A DNA stretch of 8,253 nt from PALSA-607 sp036510735 (GTDB lineage: Bacteria; Actinomycetota; Actinomycetes; Acidothermales; Acidothermaceae): contig DATCDK010000044.1 in the NCBI GenBank assembly GCA_036510735.1, positions 1 to 8,253 of the forward strand, in the 5' to 3' direction. This document shows positions 1-7,465 of this stretch, in pieces (position 1 is the first letter of the stretch; every line of letters starts with the position of its first letter). The notes under the pieces were generated by a model. That model made no database searches, was not told the origin of the DNA, and was given only the letters and a program-made list of their open reading frames with translations. A program made the position numbers and the translations under genes.

Positions 1-83
1 CCGAAACCGGGGCAGAGACCACGGCCGCAGACGAGCACCACACTTACGAACACCACACCGACGAACAGGGAGATGTTTCATGA
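1..83 (+). CDS. C-terminal end of an unidentified upstream gene (partial)
   Basis: Reading frame 3 is open from the window edge and ends at TGA 81-83. It encodes about 26 residues of an acidic, histidine-rich tail that includes EHHTYEHHTDEQ. The stop overlaps the ahcY ATG in an ATGA arrangement, typical of translationally coupled operon genes. The fragment is too short for a family call. His-rich acidic tails are common in metal transporters, and from memory a cation-efflux gene precedes ahcY in some actinobacteria, so a cation diffusion facilitator is one guess; this is inference only. The other two frames are also open here, so the frame choice rests on the ATGA overlap and residue composition. 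Confidence 0.45.
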   Translation, partial: ETGAETTAADEHHTYEHHTDEQGDVS

Positions 84-1516
84 CGTTCGACTTCAAGGTC
101 GCCGATCTTGGGCTGGCCGCCTTCGGACGCAAGGAGATCTCTCTCGCCGAGAACGAGATGCCGGGCCTCATGGCGATGCGTGCTCAGTACGGCGGGAGCA
201 AGCCGCTCACCGGCGCACGCATCACGGGCTCGCTGCACATGACGGTGCAAACCGCCGTCCTGATCGAAACGCTTGTGGCTCTAGGTGCGCAGGTGCGTTG
301 GGCGAGCTGCAACATCTTCTCGACCCAAGACCACGCTGCTGCCGCGATCGCGGTCGGGCCGACGGGCACTGTCGATGCGCCGGCTGGCGTGCCGGTGTAC
401 GCATGGAAGGGCGAGTCCCTGGAGGAGTACTGGTGGTGCACCGAGCAGGTTCTGGTGTGGCCCGAGGGCGACGGTCCGAACATGATTCTGGACGACGGCG
501 GCGACGCGACGCTGCTGGTGCACAAGGGTGTCGAGTTCGAGAAGGCCGGTGAGGTACCCGACCCGTCAACGGCCGAGTCCGAGGAGTTCGAGGTCGTGCT
601 GCGGGTCCTGCAGCGGTCGCTGACTGAAGACCCACGACGCTGGACGGCGATTGCCTCGGGTCTGAAGGGCGTGACCGAGGAGACCACGACCGGCGTGCAT
701 CGCCTGTACCAGATGCAGGAGGCCGGCTCGCTGCTGTTCCCGGCGATCAACGTGAACGACTCGGTGACTAAGTCGAAGTTCGACAACAAGTACGGCTGCC
801 GGCACTCACTCATCGACGGCATCAACCGCGCGACCGACGTCCTGATCGGCGGCAAGGTCGCTGTCGTGTGTGGCTATGGCGACGTGGGCAAGGGCTGTGC
901 GGAGTCGCTGCGTGGCCAGGGCGCGCGGGTCATCATCACCGAGGTCGACCCGATCTGCGCACTGCAGGCGGCGATGGACGGCTACCAGGTCGCCACGCTC
1001 GACGACGTCGTGTCGACGGCCGACATCTTCGTGACCGCCACCGGATGCCTCAACGTCATCACGGCCGACCAGATGTCGCGCATGAAGCACCAGGCGATCG
1101 TCGGCAACATCGGTCACTTCGACAACGAGATCGACATGGCCGGTCTCGCGAAGCTGCCCGGCGTTGAGCGCGTCAACATCAAGCCGCAGGTCGACGAGTG
1201 GATGTTCGCCGACGGCCACGGAATCATCGTCCTGTCAGAAGGCCGGCTGCTGAACCTTGGCAACGCCACCGGCCACCCGAGCTTCGTCATGAGCAACTCG
1301 TTCACCAACCAGGTGCTCGCGCAGATCGAGCTGTACACGAAGACCGCGCAGTACCCGGTCGGCGTGTACGTCCTGCCCAAGCACCTCGACGAGGCCGTTG
1401 CCCGGCTGCACCTGTCGGCGCTTGGGGTGCGGCTCACGGAGCTCACACCAGCGCAGGCTGGCTACCTTGGCGTCCCGATCGAGGGCCCGTACAAGGCGGA
1501 CTCCTACCGCTACTGA
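80..1516 (+). CDS. ahcY: S-adenosylhomocysteinase (SAH hydrolase)
   Basis: This cytosolic NAD-dependent enzyme reversibly hydrolyses S-adenosyl-L-homocysteine to adenosine and homocysteine, relieving product inhibition of methyltransferases and feeding the methionine cycle. The 478-residue product is full length for the bacterial long form; the extra helical segment at about 152-190 is absent from the 432-residue human enzyme. Visible features are the substrate-site motif GSLHMT (H53), family signature 1 SCNIFSTQDHAAAA (76-89), D139 in LDDGGD, E201 in EETTTGVH, K231 and D235 in VTKSKFDN, C240, and the NAD-binding loop GYGDVGKG (265-272). The C-terminal K472 and Y476 match the residues that reach into a neighbouring subunit's NAD site in the tetramer. 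The ATG at 80 is preceded by AGGGAGA (67-73) with 6-nt spacing. The start overlaps the stop of the upstream gene, so co-transcription is likely. Nothing essential is missing. Confidence 0.98.
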   Translation: MTFDFKVADLGLAAFGRKEISLAENEMPGLMAMRAQYGGSKPLTGARITGSLHMTVQTAVLIETLVALGAQVRWASCNIFSTQDHAAAAIAVGPTGTVDAPAGVPVYAWKGESLEEYWWCTEQVLVWPEGDGPNMILDDGGDATLLVHKGVEFEKAGEVPDPSTAESEEFEVVLRVLQRSLTEDPRRWTAIASGLKGVTEETTTGVHRLYQMQEAGSLLFPAINVNDSVTKSKFDNKYGCRHSLIDGINRATDVLIGGKVAVVCGYGDVGKGCAESLRGQGARVIITEVDPICALQAAMDGYQVATLDDVVSTADIFVTATGCLNVITADQMSRMKHQAIVGNIGHFDNEIDMAGLAKLPGVERVNIKPQVDEWMFADGHGIIVLSEGRLLNLGNATGHPSFVMSNSFTNQVLAQIELYTKTAQYPVGVYVLPKHLDEAVARLHLSALGVRLTELTPAQAGYLGVPIEGPYKADSYRY

Positions 1517-1539
1517 GTTCGGCTGTTCCCGGGGTTCGG

Positions 1540-1589
1540 CGACTGTCAGACAGTTACAGGTCTCTAGGCCGGTAACTGTCTGACGATCG
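1540..1589. terminator. Composite hairpin between convergent ahcY and HNH gene
   Basis: A perfect 13-bp inverted repeat (1545-1557 with 1572-1584; arms GTCAGACAGTTAC / GTAACTGTCTGAC) continues inward past one A/G mismatch into four more pairs (1559-1562 with 1567-1570, one G-T) closing a 4-nt loop. Weaker pairs extend outward to 1540/1589. It starts 24-28 nt after the ahcY stop and lies downstream of the HNH stop on the other strand, so it could end transcription from both sides. No T-tract follows, which is usual for actinobacterial terminators. The left arm contains its own palindrome, ACTGTC-A-GACAGT (1542-1554), so protein binding is also possible. Confidence 0.7.
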
Positions 1590-1603
1590 AGGCTCGGCCG
1601 GTA

Positions 1604-1620
1604 GCCGATCTCGCATCGGT
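1604..1620 (-). terminator. Small hairpin just downstream of the HNH gene
   Basis: CCGAT (1605-1609) pairs with ATCGG (1615-1619) around a 5-nt loop, with an outer G-T pair at 1604/1620. On the minus strand it begins about 7 nt after the HNH stop. It is short and could arise by chance in GC-rich DNA; if functional it would act together with the larger hairpin beyond it. Confidence 0.25.
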
Positions 1621-1626
1621 CCCGAT

Positions 1627-2991
1627 CTAGAACGGCGGTGGCTCGTTCCAGTCGATGGCCGGTGCTGCGTGTTTCTCGTCTTTGATCGGTGGGCCGATCG
1701 CGGGTGGTGTGGTGGTGTAGACGTGGCCGGTGGGCATGGTCCACACGAAGGTGCCCGGGTTGGGTTGCTTCAAATGCGCAAGCACTCCGTCGAGGAGGTG
1801 TTTGAAGATGTGATGTCTTTCGCAGAACGGACCCATGTTGCCTTCGCACGTGCGGCCATCGGGGTGCCGTTTGGAGTGGTCGAGGGCGCAGACGAGTGAG
1901 GGCAGGTCGCAGGTTTTGAACCGGCAGGTGCCATCGCGCAACTGAACGTGGCGCCTCAGCACCGCGCTGGGCCGGTAGGTCGCGGTGTCGGCGGCCAGGA
2001 AACTGCCGTCGACCGGGTTGGTCACGATCCGGCGCATGACCCGGTCGCGTGCCAACTCCTTAGACACCTCAGCGGTGATGGCGCCGTAGCCGGTCAGCTC
2101 GCCCGGGACGTTGGACACGCCCATGATCACTGACGCCGGCACCGTCACGTTGGCTTCCCCACAACCGCGAGAGCCGAACGCCAGTTTGGTCGGCACCACA
2201 CCGGACAGTTCACCGGTGGCGATCGCCTCATCAAAGGGGGCAAGCAGGAAATCGGCGCGCAACTGCGCGGTGTTGCGGGCCTCGCCACCGGCGAGCTTCG
2301 CCGACAACGCGGCCGCGCTGAGCACGTTGTACACCTTGAGCGCATCGGCGGCCGCCATGACCGCACGCACCTCCGCCATGCCATCGTCGAGTGGGGTCAG
2401 CCACACCCCGCGTTCGTTCTTCGCAGCCACATGTCGCTTCTGAGCGGCGACTGGGTCGGCGGTGATCGCCGCCTTGCGAACCGCCTTCTTCAGCTGTGCG
2501 TTGGTCTGATCCCCGGCACGGGCCAATACGATCGCCTCCACCTCAGTGGCGGTGACGGGGTCGAGGTGGCGACACCCGTCGGCGATGGAGTGCGCCTTCT
2601 GCACATCGATCTGTCCTGTGGCCAGCGCCGCAGCGGTCGCCTGCAACTCCGTCAGCTCAAGGGCAAGGCCGAGCCGAAACTCCGCTGAGCCTGAGGAGAT
2701 GGACAACCGGGCGGCGATCTCATCATCGGGATTACTGCGCCGAACCGATCCCAACGGACCGTGTTTGGCGCGGGCTGCGTCGGGCGTCTCCCCGATCGAC
2801 CACGGTCGGCGGGCGAAATCTGCAACTGCCGCTAACTGGCCCGCGTGTGCCCACGCGATCATCCGATCCCAGGCCGCAACAACTTCCAATACGTCGTAGT
2901 CCTCGTGAATGTCCGCCGTTGTTATCGCCATGAGTCGCGTCGCGAGCTCCACACCGGGAGCAATATCCGCGAGCTCAACCTCTTGGTCCAT
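1627..2991 (-). CDS. DUF222 / HNH endonuclease domain protein (13E12 repeat family)
   Basis: This 454-residue protein has a mostly helical DUF222 region (about 30-300) followed by a C-terminal HNH nuclease fold. The HNH module looks intact: C356 and C361, DH at 371-372, H376 followed by DG, N385, C390 and HH at 393-394. These fit a zinc-knuckle ββα-metal nuclease. The tail (about 409-454) is Pro-rich. DUF222/HNH genes are actinobacterial, often multicopy and variable between strains (the mycobacterial 13E12 repeat proteins belong here); their substrates are mostly unknown, and a self-mobilising or DNA-processing role is speculative. An in-frame TAG lies just upstream of the ATG at 2991, so the frame cannot start earlier. 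No Shine-Dalgarno precedes it, but TAGTTT lies 6 nt upstream, which fits leaderless translation. M21 (2931) is a weaker alternative start. The gene lies 82 bp downstream of the RDD gene on the same strand and converges with ahcY. Confidence 0.93.
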   Translation of the reverse strand: MDQEVELADIAPGVELATRLMAITTADIHEDYDVLEVVAAWDRMIAWAHAGQLAAVADFARRPWSIGETPDAARAKHGPLGSVRRSNPDDEIAARLSISSGSAEFRLGLALELTELQATAAALATGQIDVQKAHSIADGCRHLDPVTATEVEAIVLARAGDQTNAQLKKAVRKAAITADPVAAQKRHVAAKNERGVWLTPLDDGMAEVRAVMAAADALKVYNVLSAAALSAKLAGGEARNTAQLRADFLLAPFDEAIATGELSGVVPTKLAFGSRGCGEANVTVPASVIMGVSNVPGELTGYGAITAEVSKELARDRVMRRIVTNPVDGSFLAADTATYRPSAVLRRHVQLRDGTCRFKTCDLPSLVCALDHSKRHPDGRTCEGNMGPFCERHHIFKHLLDGVLAHLKQPNPGTFVWTMPTGHVYTTTPPAIGPPIKDEKHAAPAIDWNEPPPF

Positions 2992-2997
2992 AACCCG

Positions 2998-3003
2998 AAA
3001 CTA
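2998..3003 (-). promoter_or_regulatory. Possible -10 element of a leaderless HNH promoter
   Basis: On the minus strand TAGTTT matches the actinobacterial -10 pattern TANNNT and ends 6 nt before the HNH ATG. That would place the transcription start at or next to the start codon. No recognisable -35 lies 17-18 nt further upstream. Absence of a ribosome-binding site before this ATG supports the reading; a six-base match alone is weak evidence. Confidence 0.4.
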
Positions 3004-3047
3004 TCTGCGGCCACTGACATTTTCGGCTGCGAATACGTGGATGTGGA

Positions 3048-3065
3048 AAACAAATAAAATTGTTT
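3048..3065. repeat. AT-rich inverted repeat between the RDD and HNH genes
   Basis: AAACAA (3048-3053) and TTGTTT (3060-3065) form a perfect 6-bp inverted repeat around ATAAAA. It sits in the only markedly AT-rich patch of the window, beginning 9 nt past the RDD stop and 57 nt upstream of the HNH start. It may be an operator or promoter-upstream region for the HNH gene. It could also be a scar of insertion. The AT-rich stem would make a poor terminator. Confidence 0.3.
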
Positions 3066-3073
3066 GCGCGCGC

Positions 3074-4057
3074 TTACTGCGGAGGAGCGAACGGCCCAGG
3101 CGGTGGAGGTTCCGCTGGCTGCAAAGGCGCAGATTCGACAGGCGGCGGCACATGATTCGGCGCCGGCGCCGGCGCCGGCGGTTGCGAGTGCAGCTGCGGG
3201 TGCGGCGCGCCACCGTACTGCGCGCCTGTTCCGTATGTGGGTGTAACTCTTTGCTGCGCACTTCCGTACTGAGGTGCAGCACCAAACGGGCCCGCGCTGT
3301 ATTGCGGCGCGGCCACGGGCGCAGCAGCGTACATTCGCTGCTCCTCACGCCTGCGTCGCTCGGCAAGTACTGCAGACAGGTAAGCCCAGCCCGGAGTTCC
3401 CGGCGGCGGGGGAGGCGTGACGCGCGCCAACACTGCGGCCATCAGCTCGTTTCCCATCGCATCGCGCGCCGCAGGATGGAGTTCATTCTGACGCGCCAGA
3501 AACTGCCGGCAAGCCAACGCAAGGTCGTCATCGAGTCGCGACAGATCAAGGGTTGTCGCCCACCACGCAAGTGGCGCGGGCATCTGCACCGGCAGCGCAG
3601 TAACACCAGGCACGCGTTCCTGTACGACGATGGTGCCGGCCAGCATGTCGCCGAAGCGCTTACCCCTCCTGCTGAAGATGCTTGCGAACAGCGCAGGTCC
3701 CCAGCTCTCGAGCGGGAACATGATGCCCCTGACGAGCGCGTGCCGAAACCGCACCGGCCCCCCGTCGTCCCGCACAACGCGCAGACCCAACGCGGCCTTG
3801 CCCGGCGTCCGTCCGCGCCACACAGTCTCAAGGAGCACGTTGTAGCCGACGAAACTGAAGACGAGGATGCAGAGCACGAGCGCGGTACTGGCGTCGCCGT
3901 CCGAATTGGACACCAGCTGACCGACGATCAGTATCAGAAGGAAGAAGATGACCAGCTGCAAGATCAGGTCGATCAGCTTTGCGAGCAGTCGCGACGGCCA
4001 ATGCGCCAAGCGGACGTCGAGCGCGACTGCCTCGCCCGTCACCACACCAGCCGTCAT
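3074..4057 (-). CDS. RDD family membrane protein with Pro-rich C-terminal tail
   Basis: A 327-residue membrane protein. The RDD domain (about 16-150) shows the conserved Arg and Asp in transmembrane helix 1 (R23 and D30 in SRLLAKLIDL). Helix 1 spans about 25-49 and helix 2 about 58-78, followed by the family motif TPGKAALGLRVV (84-95) and a third hydrophobic stretch near 108-128. A cytosolic helical region (about 165-245, Arg/Glu-rich near 233-241) leads into a low-complexity Pro/Ala/Tyr/Gln tail (246-327). RDD proteins are poorly understood; some have been linked to ion transport, but no function can be assigned here. The ATG at 4057 has a weak AAGG 4 nt upstream. The start is only 21 bp from the divergent SpoIIM-family start, so its promoter must lie inside that gene. 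RDD genes accompany MoxR/DUF58/SpoIIM genes in actinobacteria, which suggests a shared role. Confidence 0.92.
   Translation of the reverse strand: MTAGVVTGEAVALDVRLAHWPSRLLAKLIDLILQLVIFFLLILIVGQLVSNSDGDASTALVLCILVFSFVGYNVLLETVWRGRTPGKAALGLRVVRDDGGPVRFRHALVRGIMFPLESWGPALFASIFSRRGKRFGDMLAGTIVVQERVPGVTALPVQMPAPLAWWATTLDLSRLDDDLALACRQFLARQNELHPAARDAMGNELMAAVLARVTPPPPPGTPGWAYLSAVLAERRRREEQRMYAAAPVAAPQYSAGPFGAAPQYGSAQQRVTPTYGTGAQYGGAPHPQLHSQPPAPAPAPNHVPPPVESAPLQPAEPPPPGPFAPPQ
3159..3181. repeat. GGCGCC hexamer tandem repeat inside the RDD gene
   Basis: Three perfect tandem copies of the self-complementary hexamer GGCGCC, plus a partial fourth, lie within the low-complexity 3' end of the RDD gene. 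Read on the minus strand in frame they encode alternating Pro-Ala (about residues 294-300). A 6-bp unit keeps frame, so copy-number changes by slippage would alter tail length in two-residue steps. Confidence 0.85.
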
Positions 4058-4064
4058 AGTGCCT

Positions 4065-4070
4065 TAGTCT
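4065..4070 (+). promoter_or_regulatory. Possible -10 element for the SpoIIM-family gene
   Basis: TAGTCT fits TANNNT and ends 8 nt before the GTG at 4079, predicting a leaderless or near-leaderless transcript. No Shine-Dalgarno is present before that GTG. No clear -35 is seen. The element lies in the 21-bp divergent spacer, partly over the weak AAGG of the RDD gene on the other strand (4062-4065). Confidence 0.35.
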
Positions 4071-4078
4071 GCCCTCTA

Positions 4079-5089
4079 GTGGACATCGATGTGTTCGTTG
4101 CCGCACATCAGGCGGACTGGGCGCGCCTGGAAACGCTTGTGCAGCGCGCTGAACGCCCGTCAAGGCTGAGTGGCGCGGACGTCGATGAGCTGATCGAGTT
4201 GTACCAGCGCACCGCGACGCACCTGTCCGTCATCCAGTCGCGGTCGCCCGATGCGCACCTCATCTCACGGCTCTCGGTTCTGACCGCGCGTGCTCGCGCC
4301 GCGATCACCGGAACGCACGACCCCGCATGGCGCGACTTCGCTCGCTTCTTCGTCGTCACCTTGCCTGCAGTCTTATACCGGACGGCGCGGTGGTGGGTCT
4401 CGACCGCGATTGCCTCGCTCGCCGTTATGACGGCGATCGGGGTTTGGATCGCCACCCACCCCAAGGTCATCGACACACTCGCGTCGCCCGCCGACGTCCG
4501 GCAACTTGTCTCGCATGACTTCAAGGACTACTACTCCGCGCATCCGGCGTCCGACTTTGCTGCCAACGTGTGGACCCACAACGCGGTCATTGCCGCCGGC
4601 GCGTTAGGGCTTGGCATCTTCCTTGGCATTCCCACGATCTACCTGCTGTGGGGCAACTGCGTGAACGTCGGCGTGATCGGCGGCATCATGGCGGCGAACG
4701 GCAAGCTGCCCGAGTTCTTCGCGCTGATCCTCCCGCACGGATTCCTCGAACTCACCGCGGTTTTCATTGGGGCTGGCACCGGGCTGCGACTCGGTTGGAC
4801 GCTGATCGATCCTGGCCCACGGACGCGTGCTGATGCGTTGGCCGCGGAAGGCCGAGCATCGTTCTCGATCGCACTCGGCATGATTGCGATGCTCATGGTG
4901 TCCGGGGCGATTGAGGCATTCGTGACACCGTCGCCGCTGCCAACGTGGGCGCGCATCTCGATCGGCGTGATCGTCGAGGTCGCGTTCCTGACGTACGTGG
5001 TCGTGTTCGGCTCACGGGCGGTTCGTGCAGGGGAGACGGGCGATCTCGACGAGGCATTAAGCGCCGACGTAGTCGAAGCGACCGCATGA
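4079..5089 (+). CDS. SpoIIM / DUF95 family integral membrane protein
   Basis: A 336-residue membrane protein when started at GTG 4079, whose N-terminus (M)DIDVFVAAH fits my recollection of the usual actinobacterial start of this family. The frame stays open far upstream but only by reading antisense through the RDD gene. A helical cytosolic N-terminal part (about 1-95) precedes hydrophobic segments near 105-125, 166-190, 212-233, 262-281 and 292-312. The SpoIIM-family core is seen in the GIFLGIPT / WGNCVNVGVIGG region (179-202) and LPHGFLELTAV followed by GAGTGLRLGW (218-240). The name derives from Bacillus SpoIIM of the engulfment DMP complex, but actinobacterial homologues also occur in non-sporulating species beside RDD, DUF58 and MoxR genes, so sporulation is not implied. 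The molecular activity is unknown. No Shine-Dalgarno precedes the GTG; GTG 4091 is a possible internal start. Confidence 0.9.
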   Translation: MDIDVFVAAHQADWARLETLVQRAERPSRLSGADVDELIELYQRTATHLSVIQSRSPDAHLISRLSVLTARARAAITGTHDPAWRDFARFFVVTLPAVLYRTARWWVSTAIASLAVMTAIGVWIATHPKVIDTLASPADVRQLVSHDFKDYYSAHPASDFAANVWTHNAVIAAGALGLGIFLGIPTIYLLWGNCVNVGVIGGIMAANGKLPEFFALILPHGFLELTAVFIGAGTGLRLGWTLIDPGPRTRADALAAEGRASFSIALGMIAMLMVSGAIEAFVTPSPLPTWARISIGVIVEVAFLTYVVVFGSRAVRAGETGDLDEALSADVVEATA

Positions 5090-5120
5090 CGGGCCGCGTG
5101 GGCCTCGGACCCGGTGACCA

Positions 5121-5160
5121 TTGAAGTCCTACGCTCGCAAGAACGAGCGCTGGACTTCAA
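5121..5160. terminator. Bidirectional hairpin between SpoIIM-family and DUF58 genes
   Basis: TTGAAGTCC (5121-5129) pairs perfectly with GGACTTCAA (5152-5160). After a 2x2 internal mismatch (5130-5131 against 5150-5151), CGCTCG (5132-5137) pairs with CGAGCG (5144-5149) around a 6-nt loop, CAAGAA. It begins 32 nt after the SpoIIM-family stop and lies 31 nt beyond the DUF58 stop (5191-5193), so it can serve both convergent units. No T-tract follows. Confidence 0.75.
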
Positions 5161-5190
5161 CGCCCCAACGTCGCGACGCCCGCATCGCAA

Positions 5191-6489
5191 CTACAGTCGG
5201 CCGGCCGCTTTCAGTCCGAGGTAAGCGTCGGAGACTTTGCTGGCGAACTCCGCCGGGCCGGCGTCGACGACCTCGACGTCGAGTCGGCGCAGCAACGCGG
5301 TGACGCGGCGGTGCGCAGCCGTCGTCCGCTCGGCCGCAGCCGCGTCATAGACCGTGCGCGAGTCGTCGTGCACGCCCACCATCGCGAGCACCTGCGGGTC
5401 GGCAACCGAGGCCAGCATGACGACGTGTTTGCGGGTCAGTGACGGCAAGACCGGCAGGAGTCCCTCGGTGATCGCCGCTTCGTCGAGTGTCGTGAACAGC
5501 ACGATCAGCGCCCGCTGTTTGACCCGTCGCAGCACTTCGGCCACCAACCGGCGTCCGTCTGTTTCGACCAAGCGAGGATGCAATCCGGCCATCGCCTCGA
5601 GCAGGCCCGAGAGTGGATCGCCGTGCTTGCGGCCAGTGCGCGAGAGCAGTCGTGGCCGGTCGTCCATCGCGATGAGATCGACGCGGTCGCCCGCGCGTGA
5701 CGCGAGGGTGCCGAGCAGTAGGGCGGCGTCGAGTGCGGCATCGAGTCGCGGTGCGGCACCGATCCGCGCCGCCGACGTGCGGCCGGTGTCGAGCACCAGC
5801 ACGATCCGGCGGTCACGTTCAGGCCGCCAGGTGCGGACGACGACCGCTGACCGCCGAGCGGTCGCGCGCCAGTCGATCGACCTGGCGTCGTCGCCCTCGA
5901 CGTAGTCACGCAGCGAGTCGAACTCGGTGCCCTGCCCGCGCACTCGCGCAGCGGTGCGGCCGTCGAGAATCCGAAGCTTGGCAAGCTTTTCAGGTAAGTA
6001 ACGTCGGCTCGGGAACGCGGGCAGCACCCGCAGACTCCACGGCACCTCGTGATTGCCTTGCCGGGCCGCAAGACCGAGCGGCCCGAAGCTGCGCACGGTG
6101 ACCCGGCCGGCCTGCAGTTCGGTCCGGCGGCGCGGCCGGATCACCGTCGTCCAGCGACGCCGTTCCCCAGCCGGGACGTCGATCGCCCGGCGAGTCGGTG
6201 ACGCCTCCGCGCTTGGTGGCCAGGCATCGCGCAGGACGCCACGCACCCGACGTCCGCCCGTGTTGACGACGAGCACGCCGACCTCGGATACCTCGTCGAG
6301 ACGGCGCGCGGTGTCTCCATATCGAGACACCCGAAGAGCTCGAACGCTGCCCGCCAACGCAAGGTCGGCGACGATGCCAAGAACCAGGGCACCTTCGACG
6401 ATCAGCACCATGTAACCGCGCAGCGGATACACGAACACCACCAGCACGCCGACAAGCGCGATAAGCGCAGTCCGCCGCGTCAGCGCCAC
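5191..6489 (-). CDS. DUF58 domain membrane-anchored protein
   Basis: A 432-residue protein with two closely spaced N-terminal hydrophobic segments (about 7-24 and 26-46), then a soluble part. The DUF58 signature is clear at 187-213: GTEFDSLRDYVEGDDA followed by IDWRATARR. The C-terminal half (about 227-420) resembles a von Willebrand A fold, with strand IVLVLD (229-234), DLIAMDD (271-277) and ALIVLFTT (327-334). The metal-site motif reads D234-T-G-R-T instead of DxSxS, so metal binding may be weak or absent. DUF58 proteins are regular partners of MoxR ATPases and are thought to act with them in assembly or activation of other proteins; the substrate is unknown. It starts at GTG 6489, 7 nt after the MoxR stop, with AAGGTGAG on the minus strand at 6496-6503, so it is probably translated from the same mRNA and is the last gene of this unit in the window. 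Confidence 0.93.
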   Translation of the reverse strand: MALTRRTALIALVGVLVVFVYPLRGYMVLIVEGALVLGIVADLALAGSVRALRVSRYGDTARRLDEVSEVGVLVVNTGGRRVRGVLRDAWPPSAEASPTRRAIDVPAGERRRWTTVIRPRRRTELQAGRVTVRSFGPLGLAARQGNHEVPWSLRVLPAFPSRRYLPEKLAKLRILDGRTAARVRGQGTEFDSLRDYVEGDDARSIDWRATARRSAVVVRTWRPERDRRIVLVLDTGRTSAARIGAAPRLDAALDAALLLGTLASRAGDRVDLIAMDDRPRLLSRTGRKHGDPLSGLLEAMAGLHPRLVETDGRRLVAEVLRRVKQRALIVLFTTLDEAAITEGLLPVLPSLTRKHVVMLASVADPQVLAMVGVHDDSRTVYDAAAAERTTAAHRRVTALLRRLDVEVVDAGPAEFASKVSDAYLGLKAAGRL

Positions 6490-6496
6490 TGCAAGC

Positions 6497-7461
<965 letters not shown>

Positions 7462-7465
<4 letters not shown>

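Noticed and set aside
1..79. SAH or SAM riboswitch in front of ahcY.
   Set aside because: The short stretch available appears to be coding for the upstream gene, and no stem arrangement of either riboswitch class was seen.
184..855. Minus-strand open frame of 223 codons inside ahcY.
   Set aside because: It lies wholly antisense to a well-supported ahcY gene and has a Ser/Arg/Thr-rich composition typical of a complementary-strand shadow in GC-rich DNA.
1235..1849. Minus-strand open frame of 204 codons across the ahcY 3' end and the hairpin.
   Set aside because: It overlaps two confident genes and the hairpin, and shows no recognisable domain.
3159..3181. GGCGCC repeats considered as a CRISPR or other short repeat array.
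   Set aside because: The unit is 6 bp with no spacers and lies in frame in a coding low-complexity tail.
2909..4078. Open plus-strand frame running through the RDD gene into the SpoIIM-family gene, which could suggest a 726-residue fusion.
   Set aside because: The upstream part is Arg/His-rich, low-complexity antisense of the RDD gene with no family features. Family-like sequence begins at GTG 4079.
4079..5089. Taking the SpoIIM-family gene as evidence of a spore-forming host.
   Set aside because: Homologues in this gene context occur in non-sporulating actinobacteria, and no other sporulation gene is in the window.
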